DNA from: Desulfobacteraceae bacterium
GTDB lineage: Bacteria; Desulfobacterota; DSM-4660; Desulfatiglandales; HGW-15
Length of the DNA stretch: 5,783 nucleotides
Assembly (NCBI GenBank): GCA_003819975.1
Contig: RPPU01000319.1
Span: 1-5,783 of the forward strand
Reading direction: 5' to 3'
A program made the position numbers and the translations under genes. Below, piece by piece: positions 1 through 5,768 of this stretch. A model generated the notes under the pieces. The model did no database searches. It was not told the DNA's origin and saw only the letters and a list, made by a program, of their open reading frames with translations. Position 1 is the stretch's first letter, and every line of letters starts with the position of its first letter.

Positions 1-413
1 ACGTTGATGCAGGGACTTAAAGTGGTATAACTCATGTACCCGCCCAACGCAATCACATCGATCGCGAAGGTGCGCACCAACCGGCCGGCCATTCGATCGA
101 ATTCCTTGCGGGCCGCCAAACCCTCCGGAGTGAGTACGGTCCGTTTCAACCCGCGCTGTTTATGAAACATGCGGATATCATAACTGAAATAGGGCAACCC
201 GTTTTTCAGGGCGATTGGTTCGCCCCGGCAGACCCCATCGGACCGATCGCTGAAAATGAAGATCACTTCAAAAGGAGCGGAACCCTCCCGCGCTTGCAGT
301 TCTTCTTGCTTTTCCAAAAGCTTGGCGATATTGGTCCCGGAACCGGACATAAAGGCCGCGACCCGCATGGACCGTCCGGTTTGATTGGGGTCATAAAGAG
401 GAGTCAAGGTCAT
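1..413 (-). CDS. PurN-like formyltransferase, N-terminal part (cut by the left window edge)
   Basis: This is the first 137 complete codons of a formyl-transferase-fold protein resembling phosphoribosylglycinamide formyltransferase, which transfers a formyl group from 10-formyl-THF to GAR in purine synthesis. Residues 16-28 (MRVAAFMSGSGTN) match the first strand and glycine-rich phosphate loop of PurN (SGxGSN). Residues 50-58 (VIFIFSDRS) match the second strand with its 'SN/SD' end. Residues 119-137 (DVIALGGYM...LSPCIN) match the 'DVVVLAGFM..ILSP...NIHPS' region, so Asn137 probably corresponds to the catalytic Asn; the following HP and Asp would lie outside the window. The start at 413 has a GGGAG Shine-Dalgarno (422-426) eight bases upstream. 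An in-frame ATG at 368 (residue 16) would give the usual PurN length but has a poorer ribosome site. Residues 75-102 differ from E. coli PurN, so this may be a paralogous formyltransferase with another substrate. Same strand as the PGK gene, but separated by a 358-base structured spacer. Confidence 0.8.
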   Translation of the reverse strand, partial: MTLTPLYDPNQTGRSMRVAAFMSGSGTNIAKLLEKQEELQAREGSAPFEVIFIFSDRSDGVCRGEPIALKNGLPYFSYDIRMFHKQRGLKRTVLTPEGLAARKEFDRMAGRLVRTFAIDVIALGGYMSYTTLSPCIN

Positions 414-459
414 GGGCGCGACTCCCGATTCATTATTGAAAAAACCTTATATCTGCTCA

Positions 460-541
460 CTTTAAAAGCCCTACCCATAGTCGCTCACGACAATCTTCCG
501 TCGTTTCGCGGTTCGCCTTTCGGCCAAGTCCTGATTTAAAG
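460..541 (-). ncRNA. Candidate structured leader RNA upstream of the PurN-like gene
   Basis: Read on the minus strand, a 7-base closing helix CTTTAAA (541-535) / TTTAAAG (466-460) encloses three small hairpins in a row. They are GCC-GAAA-GGC with a GNRA-type tetraloop (524-515), CCG/CGG with an 8-base loop (511-498), and GTCG-TGAG-CGAC (491-480). The block ends about 46 bases before the formyltransferase start at 413, which is the normal place for a riboswitch or attenuator. I could not match it to the consensus of the ZTP/pfl, c-di-GMP, purine or glutamine classes as I remember them. The individual helices are short, so chance folding is possible. Confidence 0.3.
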
Positions 542-544
542 ATA

Positions 545-640
545 GGGATCTCTAAAAATTCAGTTTATCGACTACGAGACCCTTCAAAATCGGCCAAATA
601 TGAACCGTAACCTTCTCAAACGACGAATTTTAGAAATCCC
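545..640. repeat. Long imperfect inverted repeat (17/16-base arms, 63-base centre)
   Basis: The left arm GGGATCTCTAAAAATTC (545-561) and right arm GAATTTTAGAAATCCC (625-640) are reverse complements apart from one extra A/T and one mismatch. The 63-base centre holds a further short GTTT (563-566) / AAAC (618-621) complement. No T-run follows either arm, so it is not a standard intrinsic terminator. No flanking target-site duplication is evident. It could be a small MITE-like or REP-like element, or the stem of an RNA made from the pgk-to-formyltransferase spacer. Confidence 0.55.
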
Positions 641-660
641 GAGTTGTTCCTTTTTCGATT

Positions 661-737
661 TGCTTCAGTTCCCGGCTTCTCGTTTCTCTTCTTCATCATT
701 CGCTATTCGGAGTTCGATATTCGACATTCTCTTTTTC
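661..737 (-). repeat. Degenerate tandem array of 7-base units (consensus nGAAnnn, often CGAAnnn)
   Basis: Read on the minus strand from 730 down to 689, six consecutive 7-base units all carry GAA at positions 2-4: AGAATGT, CGAATAT, CGAACTC, CGAATAG, CGAATGA, TGAAGAA. The phase continues loosely through GAGAAAC, GAGAAGC, CGGGAAC and TGAAGCA down to 661. The array starts about 40 bases downstream of the pgk stop. Heptameric short tandem repeats are known from intergenic regions of several bacterial groups, for example the STRRs of heterocystous cyanobacteria. This sequence resembles that type of element in period only. Function unknown. Confidence 0.6.
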
Positions 738-771
738 TATCCCTTGAACCCTTCTCTTCAGCCTTTTCTTC

Positions 772-2064
772 TCACCCCAGCAACACTTCCACCGGTTTGA
801 TCTTGTAAGGACTGCCCTCCTCAATGGCGGTCAAAACGCTGCCGCCGCCGGTAAAATAATAAGTGCGCGGATCGTCCGTGCCGGCCAGATAAACGCCGGG
901 ACAAAGGTTTTTGAGTTCCTGCAATGTGTCCCCGCCGCCGAACAGTTTCAGGGCCGATTTGTTGGCGGCGACCAGGTTATAAAAAGCCCGGGATCCCTCG
1001 CCGAAATGGGGCATCAATCCCATAACCGCATTGACAAAAAGGGTCTTGGCCGAACCGATGACTTCTTTGACTTTGGAGTCTTCAAAAGACTTGGGGTCCG
1101 CATCCAGCACAAAAGCCAGTTTTTGCCCTTGCTTCAGATTTTTGAGTTCAAGGGTCCGGCATTGGCCCGCGACCTTGGCCTGATCGGTTTCCGATTCGAG
1201 CAAATAAGGCGTTTCCACGATCTTTTTGGCTTGGGCATCCAACGCCACCAGATCGGCGGCCAATGCTTTCTCTTCCGCCGTAACCCCGTTGATTTCGATC
1301 CCGTACTTGGCGGCCAGAAACGTATTGTAAATCAAACCGCCCAGGATCAGGTGGTCTGCTTTTTCAAACAGGATCTTGAGCGGCCCGATCTTGGTGTCAT
1401 ATTTGGCTCCGGCCACAACCGCTACAAACGGTCTTTCCGGTTCCAATACGCGTTGACAGTTCAGAATTTCTTTCTGCAGCAAATGACCGGTATAGGCCGG
1501 CAATAACTTCGCGACATCATAGGTTGAAGCATGCGCCTGCCAGGAGCCAAAGGCGTCATTAATATACACATCCGCAATGGCCGATAATTCCTTGGCAAAT
1601 AGAGCCCGTTCCGGTCCTTTGGACTCTTCGCCCTGGAACCAACGCGTATTGGGCAGGTAAAGCATACTGACCTTGCGATTTTTAAGATCCGCTAAAGCCG
1701 GCTGCAGGGCGGCATCCAGATGCAATATCCCTTTATCCGGATCGACCGGCAACTGCGGAACCCCTATCCGCAGCGGCAATTTTTGCTCCAAATATTTGAC
1801 GATCGGGCCTACGGATTCATCAGCCTTACAGGCAATTTTGCCGGTTTTTTTGTCTTTAGGCCGGCCAATATGGGTCATTAAAATCGGCCGGCCGCCTTTT
1901 TCCGCAATCGCATAAATGGTTCCCAAGGTGGCATCTATCCGGTAGGGGTCAATAACTTTGCCCTTCTTAACCACATTGTGATCGACCCGCACTAAAACGA
2001 CCTTGTCTTTCAAGTCAGCCGCTTGCATCACCCGCAAACGCGGGTTAAGATTATTTGAATCCAT
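772..2064 (-). CDS. pgk: Divergent phosphoglycerate kinase
   Basis: 430-residue cytoplasmic protein of the phosphoglycerate kinase family (glycolysis/gluconeogenesis: 1,3-bisphosphoglycerate + ADP to 3-phosphoglycerate + ATP), slightly longer than usual. The N-domain signatures are VLVRVDHN (23-30; usually VRVDFN), Arg42, THIGRP (64-69), NTRWFQGEE (139-147) and NDAFGS (169-174). The C-domain signatures are AGAKYDTK (218-225; usually GGAKVSDK, both lysines kept), VNAVMG (344-349; usually WNGPMG), GGGDT (376-380) and TGGGS (405-409). Unusual changes: the stretch normally reading GTAHRAHAS is GSWQAHAS, one residue shorter and without the His-Arg pair that binds the substrate phosphate, and the Phe of DFN is His. 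The start at 2064 is chosen because a perfect AGGAGG (2073-2078) precedes it by eight bases. An in-frame ATG at 2133 would add 23 unconserved residues and overlap the putative promoter. Transcribed divergently from the cupin gene. It may be a paralogue with altered specificity. Confidence 0.88.
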   Translation of the reverse strand: MDSNNLNPRLRVMQAADLKDKVVLVRVDHNVVKKGKVIDPYRIDATLGTIYAIAEKGGRPILMTHIGRPKDKKTGKIACKADESVGPIVKYLEQKLPLRIGVPQLPVDPDKGILHLDAALQPALADLKNRKVSMLYLPNTRWFQGEESKGPERALFAKELSAIADVYINDAFGSWQAHASTYDVAKLLPAYTGHLLQKEILNCQRVLEPERPFVAVVAGAKYDTKIGPLKILFEKADHLILGGLIYNTFLAAKYGIEINGVTAEEKALAADLVALDAQAKKIVETPYLLESETDQAKVAGQCRTLELKNLKQGQKLAFVLDADPKSFEDSKVKEVIGSAKTLFVNAVMGLMPHFGEGSRAFYNLVAANKSALKLFGGGDTLQELKNLCPGVYLAGTDDPRTYYFTGGGSVLTAIEEGSPYKIKPVEVLLG

Positions 2065-2072
2065 TTGACAAT

Positions 2073-2078
2073 CCTCCT
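2073..2078 (-). promoter_or_regulatory. Perfect Shine-Dalgarno that fixes the PGK start
   Basis: The minus strand reads AGGAGG followed by eight bases and ATG (2064-2062). No comparable site precedes the longer in-frame ATG at 2133, so the shorter 430-residue protein is the better model. Confidence 0.85.
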
Positions 2079-2110
2079 GAAATATTCCATAGGATAACAC
2101 CATATCAAAT

Positions 2111-2124
2111 ACCGATTTTTCGGT
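2111..2124 (-). promoter_or_regulatory. Small hairpin in the predicted PGK 5' leader
   Basis: ACCGA (2111-2115) and TCGGT (2120-2124) are perfect complements around a 4-base loop. The hairpin lies between the predicted PGK transcription start near 2130 and the PGK ribosome site. It could stabilise or gate the leader, but it is short and there is no direct sign of function. Confidence 0.3.
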
Positions 2125-2135
2125 TTTAAACAACG

Positions 2136-2167
2136 TATTGTATCCATCGTTTTTGATAGATACAATA
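2136..2167. promoter_or_regulatory. Palindromic bidirectional promoter/operator between PGK and cupin
   Basis: TATTGTATC (2136-2144) and GATACAATA (2159-2167) are perfect 9-base inverted repeats. Pairing continues inward through ATC (2146-2148) / GAT (2155-2157) with one mismatch. On the plus strand TTGTAT (2138-2143), a 17-base spacer and TACAAT (2161-2166) form a sigma70-like promoter for the cupin gene, with a start near 2173. By symmetry the minus strand has TTGTAT (2165-2160), a 17-base spacer and TACAAT (2142-2137) for the PGK gene. A dimeric regulator bound to the palindrome would cover both promoters. The promoter role is inferred from matches to the consensus; the palindrome is directly visible. 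Confidence 0.6.
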
Positions 2168-2212
2168 TAAAATTTCGTCCGCAGCCAATTTTACCGTCCC
2201 CAAGGAGTTCAT

Positions 2213-2554
2213 ATGATCGTTCGCAATATTAATGATCCCGAGGTTTTGGAAACCACCTACCTGGCTCATAACGGCGCTATCGCCCAGATGATCTTGGACC
2301 AACGCACTCTGCGTGAAATCGGCTTTTTAGCCATTGCCAATCTCGCCCCCGGAAAAGAGATTGAAGGTCATGTGGACCCTATGGAAGAAATTTATTTTGT
2401 GCTGAGCGGCACCGGCTTAATGCAAGTGGACGCCGAATCCCGGCAAGTAAACCCCGGCGACGCCACCTGGATACCGACCGGTTCCAGGCACGCTTTGCTC
2501 AATAATGGCCAAGAAAATTGCATTATCCTCGTGGTAGCCTCTCCGGCATGGTAA
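2213..2554 (+). CDS. Small single-domain cupin protein
   Basis: 113-residue cytoplasmic protein consisting of one conserved-barrel cupin domain (Cupin_2 type). Cupin motif 1 spans residues 47-66: Gly47, five residues, His53-Val-Asp55, Glu59, Gly66. The second His of the usual HxH is replaced by Asp55. Motif 2 spans residues 82-97 and is intact: Gly82, Pro88, Gly90, His93, Asn97. The likely metal ligands are therefore His53, Asp55 (substituted), Glu59 and His93. Small cupins of this kind include sugar isomerases/epimerases, dioxygenases and binding proteins, and the sequence does not tell which. The start at 2213 has AAGGAG (2202-2207) five bases upstream. It diverges from the PGK gene across a shared palindromic promoter, which suggests co-regulation. 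The downstream export operon has its own promoter. No clear terminator follows the stop. Confidence 0.85.
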   Translation: MIVRNINDPEVLETTYLAHNGAIAQMILDQRTLREIGFLAIANLAPGKEIEGHVDPMEEIYFVLSGTGLMQVDAESRQVNPGDATWIPTGSRHALLNNGQENCIILVVASPAW

Positions 2555-2626
2555 TAGGGTTCGTTTAACCAAAACTAGGCCTGAACGATTCTCCTCAATA
2601 AAAATAGGTTATTATTATAAAATATA

Positions 2627-2646
2627 TATAATTGATTATAATTATA
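2627..2646 (+). repeat. Two phased 10-base direct repeats abutting the -35 box
   Basis: TATAATTGAT (2627-2636) is followed at once by TATAATTATA (2637-2646), then by the -35 TTGACA. The shared TATAATT repeats exactly one helical turn apart, an arrangement suited to a tandem-binding activator or an UP element. In DNA this A+T-rich, chance repeats are easy to find. Confidence 0.35.
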
Positions 2647-2674
2647 TTGACAAAGTATTAATTTTATATACAAT
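2647..2674 (+). promoter_or_regulatory. Strong sigma70-type promoter for the export operon
   Basis: A perfect -35 TTGACA (2647-2652), a 16-base spacer and a -10 TACAAT (2669-2674, five of six consensus bases) predict a start near 2681, about 24 bases before the ATPase ATG at 2705. The surrounding 2597-2692 contains only nine G or C in 96 bases, and the A/T-rich stretch upstream of the -35 could act as an UP element. This is the only clear promoter ahead of the four-gene plus-strand operon. Confidence 0.7.
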
Positions 2675-2704
2675 TTAATTTAAACAGATAAAGATAGGGG
2701 CACT

Positions 2705-3505
2705 ATGTACCTAGCTTATTGGGGATTTAAAGAGTTTCCTTTTGAAAATGTGCCTGATCCCCGTTTTTTTTATCTTTCTCGTTCTCATGAAGAGGGACTG
2801 ACTCGGTTAATTTACGCCACCCAAATGCGCAAAGGCGGGGCCATGTTATCCGGGGATATCGGTTGCGGCAAGACGACCTTAACCAGGGTCTTCATGCAAG
2901 AACTCCCCGCCCATAAATATGACATTGGCCTGATCATTAACCCCAAATTACGACCCCTGGAATTTTTACAAGAAGTTTTATATCAATTCGACATCAAAAA
3001 TATTCCCGCTAACAAAGGGGATTGCCTGAGGGCCCTGAACCAGCGTATACTGGATAATCTCAAGAACAATAAGGAAACCCTCCTCATCGTAGATGAAGCC
3101 CAATTGCTCAATGAGCAAACCCTGGAAGAGGTCCGGCTCTTGTTGAATTTCCAGTTGAATGACCGCTTTTTACTGACCATCCTGCTCCTCGGCCAACCGG
3201 AACTCCGGGATTTGATCAAAGGCATGAAACAATTGGAACAACGAATCGCGATTCGTTTTCATCTGACCCCCTTTGATTTCGACGATTCGATTCGTTATAT
3301 CCGCTTTCGTTTGCGCAAAGCCGGCGCCAGAAAAAACGTGTTTAGTCGCGAAGCGGCTGAAAAAATTTTTGAACATACTCAGGGAGTGCCGCGCAAGATC
3401 AACAATCTTTGCGATCTCTCTTTGCTGATCGGTTTCAGCCAAAAAGAGCCGGTCATTTATTCCCGAATAATCGAGAGGATTATCAACGATGGTGCGATTT
3501 TCTGA
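2705..3505 (+). CDS. ExeA/PEP-CTERM-locus type AAA secretion ATPase
   Basis: 266-residue AAA ATPase of the ExeA/GspA-like family, including the ATPases found next to PEP-CTERM/exosortase polysaccharide loci. The N-terminus (Tyr-x-x-Phe-x-Glu-x-PF, residues 5-13, then DPRFFYLS 18-25) is the family hallmark. Walker A is GDIGCGKTT (50-58), Walker B is LLIVDEAQ (126-133), the sensor-1 region is LLGQPELRD (161-169), candidate arginine fingers are Arg180 and Arg184 (LEQRIAIRF), and the sensor-2 motif is GVPRKINNLCD (227-237). There is no transmembrane segment or peptidoglycan-binding C-terminus, so it is the short, cytoplasmic form. In such loci it is presumed to power or regulate export-complex assembly. 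AGGGG (2696-2700) precedes the ATG. It is the first gene of the operon and its 3' end overlaps the next gene by 17 bases. No exosortase is visible in this window, so the PEP-CTERM link is by family only. Confidence 0.88.
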   Translation: MYLAYWGFKEFPFENVPDPRFFYLSRSHEEGLTRLIYATQMRKGGAMLSGDIGCGKTTLTRVFMQELPAHKYDIGLIINPKLRPLEFLQEVLYQFDIKNIPANKGDCLRALNQRILDNLKNNKETLLIVDEAQLLNEQTLEEVRLLLNFQLNDRFLLTILLLGQPELRDLIKGMKQLEQRIAIRFHLTPFDFDDSIRYIRFRLRKAGARKNVFSREAAEKIFEHTQGVPRKINNLCDLSLLIGFSQKEPVIYSRIIERIINDGAIF

Positions 3506-4544
3506 TATCATTGAAACGTCCCGAAAAAAAACCGCTCCGCAAGAAGAGCCCCATGCCGAGGACGATCGTCTCTGGCTGAGCGACTCCCAAGTCCTGCAGA
3601 TCAGGAAAAAAGCATCCGGTGATCAGACTTCCCGCGAAGCTTTGGAAAAAGAAGCCGCCGCCTCGGAAGCGGAAACGATCTACAACAAATTCACCCGGCG
3701 CGCCATCGATATCCGCGATCGGGTCCAAAGCGATCTCGGCATCAGCCCTTCCCCGATTTTAGCCGATTTACACTACGTGATCGATCATAACCTGATCGAC
3801 CCTCTTTATGAATATGCCATGCGCACCGGCCAGCCTCAGGAAGAGATGCCGGTGCACAGCGTCGATGTGACCTTTGCCAGCTTGCGGGTCGGCAAAGGTT
3901 TGAATTACGACACAAAAAAGCTATTGCAGCTCGGCCTGGCCGCCTTTCTGGAAAATGTGGGTATGTATAAAATTCCCGCCGCTATTTTAAATAAAACCGG
4001 CCGGTTGGATCCGCATGAAATCGCGGTCATCAAAAACCATCCTGAGCTCAGTTCCCAGACTTTGAACCGCATGGGCGACCGTTATCAATGGCTGGCGGAG
4101 GTAGTGCTCCAAACGCATGAACGCTCCGACGGCTCCGGCTACCCCCGCAACCTGAAAGCGGACGGCATTTCGGAATTGGCGGCCGTGATCGGCTTGATCG
4201 ATACCTACCTGGCCATGATCAAAAACCGGCCGTACCGGGACAAATTGATTCAAACCGACGCGGTCAAATTCATCCTGAAAGAAGCTAAAAATCTGTTTCC
4301 ACCCAAGGTGCTCAAGGTTTTCCTAAGCCAGATCTCCCTGTTTCCGGTTAATTCCTGGGTGCGCTTGAACAACAAATCCATCGGCCGGGTGATCTCTACC
4401 GATCGCACCCAACCCTTGCGGCCGACCCTTGAACTGCTTTACGACAACCAGGGCAAAAAACTGCCCCCCGGGGAAATCGTTCCATTGTCCCGGAACCCCC
4501 TTTTATATGTTGTAGAAAGCATCGATGAAAACAAACTGCCTTAA
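3489..4544 (+). CDS. HD-GYP-like protein with a degenerate HD dyad
   Basis: 351-residue soluble protein. Residues 1-110 are charged and unrecognised. Residues about 118-255 are an HD-GYP domain, the family that hydrolyses cyclic di-GMP. His123 (VHSVDV), His184 (KNHPE), His210 with ERSDGSGYP (211-219), Asp238 and RPYR (247-250) are all in place. The canonical HDIGK segment reads ENVGM (155-159), so the metal-binding His-Asp pair is Glu155-Asn156, and the first His of the HHER motif is Thr209. It is therefore probably inactive or altered as a phosphodiesterase and may act as a sensor or scaffold. Residues about 284-345 form a small beta-rich C-terminal region (FPVNSWVRL...IGRV), common after HD-GYP domains. 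GAGAGG (3473-3478) lies ten bases before the ATG, inside the ATPase gene, which implies translational coupling. The next gene, the export lipoprotein, begins 43 bases after the stop. Confidence 0.85.
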   Translation: MVRFSDIIETSRKKTAPQEEPHAEDDRLWLSDSQVLQIRKKASGDQTSREALEKEAAASEAETIYNKFTRRAIDIRDRVQSDLGISPSPILADLHYVIDHNLIDPLYEYAMRTGQPQEEMPVHSVDVTFASLRVGKGLNYDTKKLLQLGLAAFLENVGMYKIPAAILNKTGRLDPHEIAVIKNHPELSSQTLNRMGDRYQWLAEVVLQTHERSDGSGYPRNLKADGISELAAVIGLIDTYLAMIKNRPYRDKLIQTDAVKFILKEAKNLFPPKVLKVFLSQISLFPVNSWVRLNNKSIGRVISTDRTQPLRPTLELLYDNQGKKLPPGEIVPLSRNPLLYVVESIDENKLP

Positions 4545-4587
4545 CGGAAAGACGCCATAAAGCAAAAAAAATTGCAATGAGGACTGC

Positions 4588-5742
4588 ATGATAAAAAATA
4601 TTTTTCAAACACAATCCCGCTTGGCCCAGTGGGGCAAAGCCTTGCTGTTGCTCTGTCTGGGATTGCCGTTTTTGACCGCTTGTTATTCTTCCACGGCCGT
4701 TAAAGGCATCCCGGTCAAAGATGTGCTTGAAGCCGCAAAAGGAGAAGACATCGACCGGGTGCCGGTCGAGCAACGCCGCGCCGACAATGCGCTTCTGAGC
4801 GGAGTGACCGCTAATGAGGTCTTTATCGAAACCGATGGGATTGCCGAATATCGGCTGGGCCCCCTGGACGTCATCGAAATCCAATCCCATGTCGGCGATA
4901 AAACGACGACTACCGTTGTCGCCATTAACAGCCGCGGCAAGATCTCCTATTCTTTTATGGATGATCTGGATGTAGCCGGTTTGACCACCACCGAGATGGA
5001 TAAAATGCTCACGGAAAAGCTGTCGGGCTATGTGCGCAACCCCCGTATCGATATCTTGGTCAAGGAATTTAACAGCAAAAACGCCATGATTGTGGGCGAA
5101 CTTTCCAACCTGCGGGCTTCCGCTTTCGGCAAAACCGCCAGCGGGCGGATCAATCTGCAGGGCAAAACCACTTTGATGGACTTGGTTGCGCTCAGCGGCG
5201 GGTACACCATCAACGCGGATATCAAAAATGTTAAACTGAACCGCGCCGGCAAGACGTATCTGATCAATCTTTACGATATCATTGAAAAAGGCGATGAAAA
5301 TCAAAACGTCATCATCAACGCGGGTGATGTGGTCAATGTTCCCGAATTGTCGGTGTACGGCGAACGGGTGTATGTCATGGGGGAAGTCAACAAGCCCGGG
5401 ATCTACTCTCTTAAAGACGCCCGCGATCTTCTGGCGGCCATTGCTTTGGCGGACAGTTTGACCTCCCTGGCCAAAGAACAAAACACCTTGATCGTCCGCG
5501 GCTATGAAGTCGGCAAAGAGCCCCTGGTGATGATGGCGGATGTGAACGCCATTTTAAGGAAAGCGGACATGGCCCAAAACATCAAACTGAAAGACGGCGA
5601 CCTGGTTTATATTCCGCGCATGTGGATCGGCGATATCAACGACTGGATTAAAAACATGACCCCGTTGCTGAATTTTCTTCTTTATCCCGCCGATTTCGAA
5701 ACGCGTTATTTTAAAAACCGTAAACTGTATTTTGACAATTAA
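4588..5742 (+). CDS. Wza-like polysaccharide export outer-membrane lipoprotein
   Basis: 384-residue polysaccharide biosynthesis/export protein. A signal peptide with hydrophobic core LLLLCLGLPFL (19-29) ends in lipobox L29-T-A-C32, so Cys32 is lipidated and the protein is sent to the outer membrane. The poly-export domain runs from about 86 to 163 (YRLGPLDVIEIQ at 88-99, with a typical VRNPRIDILV near 149-158). Two SLBB domains follow: about 165-255 (MIVGEL ... NAGDVVNVPE) and about 260-345 (VYVMGEVNKPGIY ... LKDGDLVYIPR). The C-terminal WIGDINDWIKNMTPLLNFLL (346-365) resembles the amphipathic helix by which Wza lines its outer-membrane pore. GAGGA (4579-4583) lies four bases before the ATG. 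In family terms it forms an oligomeric channel that exports capsule or exopolysaccharide, working with a Wzz/Wzc-type inner-membrane partner, which probably starts immediately downstream. Confidence 0.92.
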   Translation: MIKNIFQTQSRLAQWGKALLLLCLGLPFLTACYSSTAVKGIPVKDVLEAAKGEDIDRVPVEQRRADNALLSGVTANEVFIETDGIAEYRLGPLDVIEIQSHVGDKTTTTVVAINSRGKISYSFMDDLDVAGLTTTEMDKMLTEKLSGYVRNPRIDILVKEFNSKNAMIVGELSNLRASAFGKTASGRINLQGKTTLMDLVALSGGYTINADIKNVKLNRAGKTYLINLYDIIEKGDENQNVIINAGDVVNVPELSVYGERVYVMGEVNKPGIYSLKDARDLLAAIALADSLTSLAKEQNTLIVRGYEVGKEPLVMMADVNAILRKADMAQNIKLKDGDLVYIPRMWIGDINDWIKNMTPLLNFLLYPADFETRYFKNRKLYFDN

Positions 5743-5768
5743 CCGCAAGGCACAGGGAAGGAAAAGAG

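Noticed and set aside
162..539. A 125-codon plus-strand open frame over the formyltransferase start and its upstream spacer
   Set aside because: It lies antisense to conserved PurN-like motifs and runs through the hairpin-rich spacer; no family resemblance.
457..567. A stop-free minus-strand frame of about 36 codons in the spacer that might be a gene remnant
   Set aside because: It has no good start codon and no recognised similarity; the hairpin arrangement explains the region at least as well.
665..727. A 20-codon minus-strand frame (MSNIELRIANDE...) within the heptamer array, with a weak upstream purine run
   Set aside because: Its sequence is fully explained by the 7-base repeat, which reads through without stops in this frame; there is no independent evidence of translation.
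600..800. A 66-codon plus-strand open frame across the heptamer array and the PGK end
   Set aside because: Its Ser/Phe-rich composition follows from reading the TTC repeats, there is no ribosome site, and it overlaps the PGK stop.
1006..1506. A 166-codon plus-strand open frame inside the PGK gene
   Set aside because: It is antisense to conserved PGK motifs, with no ribosome site or recognisable domain.
2065..2133. A 23-residue N-terminal extension of PGK from the ATG at 2133
   Set aside because: The extension has no PGK similarity and no Shine-Dalgarno, and it crosses the leader hairpin, while the ATG at 2064 has a perfect AGGAGG.
2555..2590. Intrinsic terminator after the cupin gene
   Set aside because: Only 4-5 base complements (GGTT/AACC and TCGTT/AACGA) are present, with no G+C-rich stem and adjoining T-run.
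4396..5481. A 361-codon open frame on the minus strand opposite the HD-GYP-like and export lipoprotein genes
   Set aside because: It spans the end of one well-supported gene and most of another, has no recognisable domain, and is rich in Phe, His, Gln and Ile as expected from the antisense of codon-biased genes.
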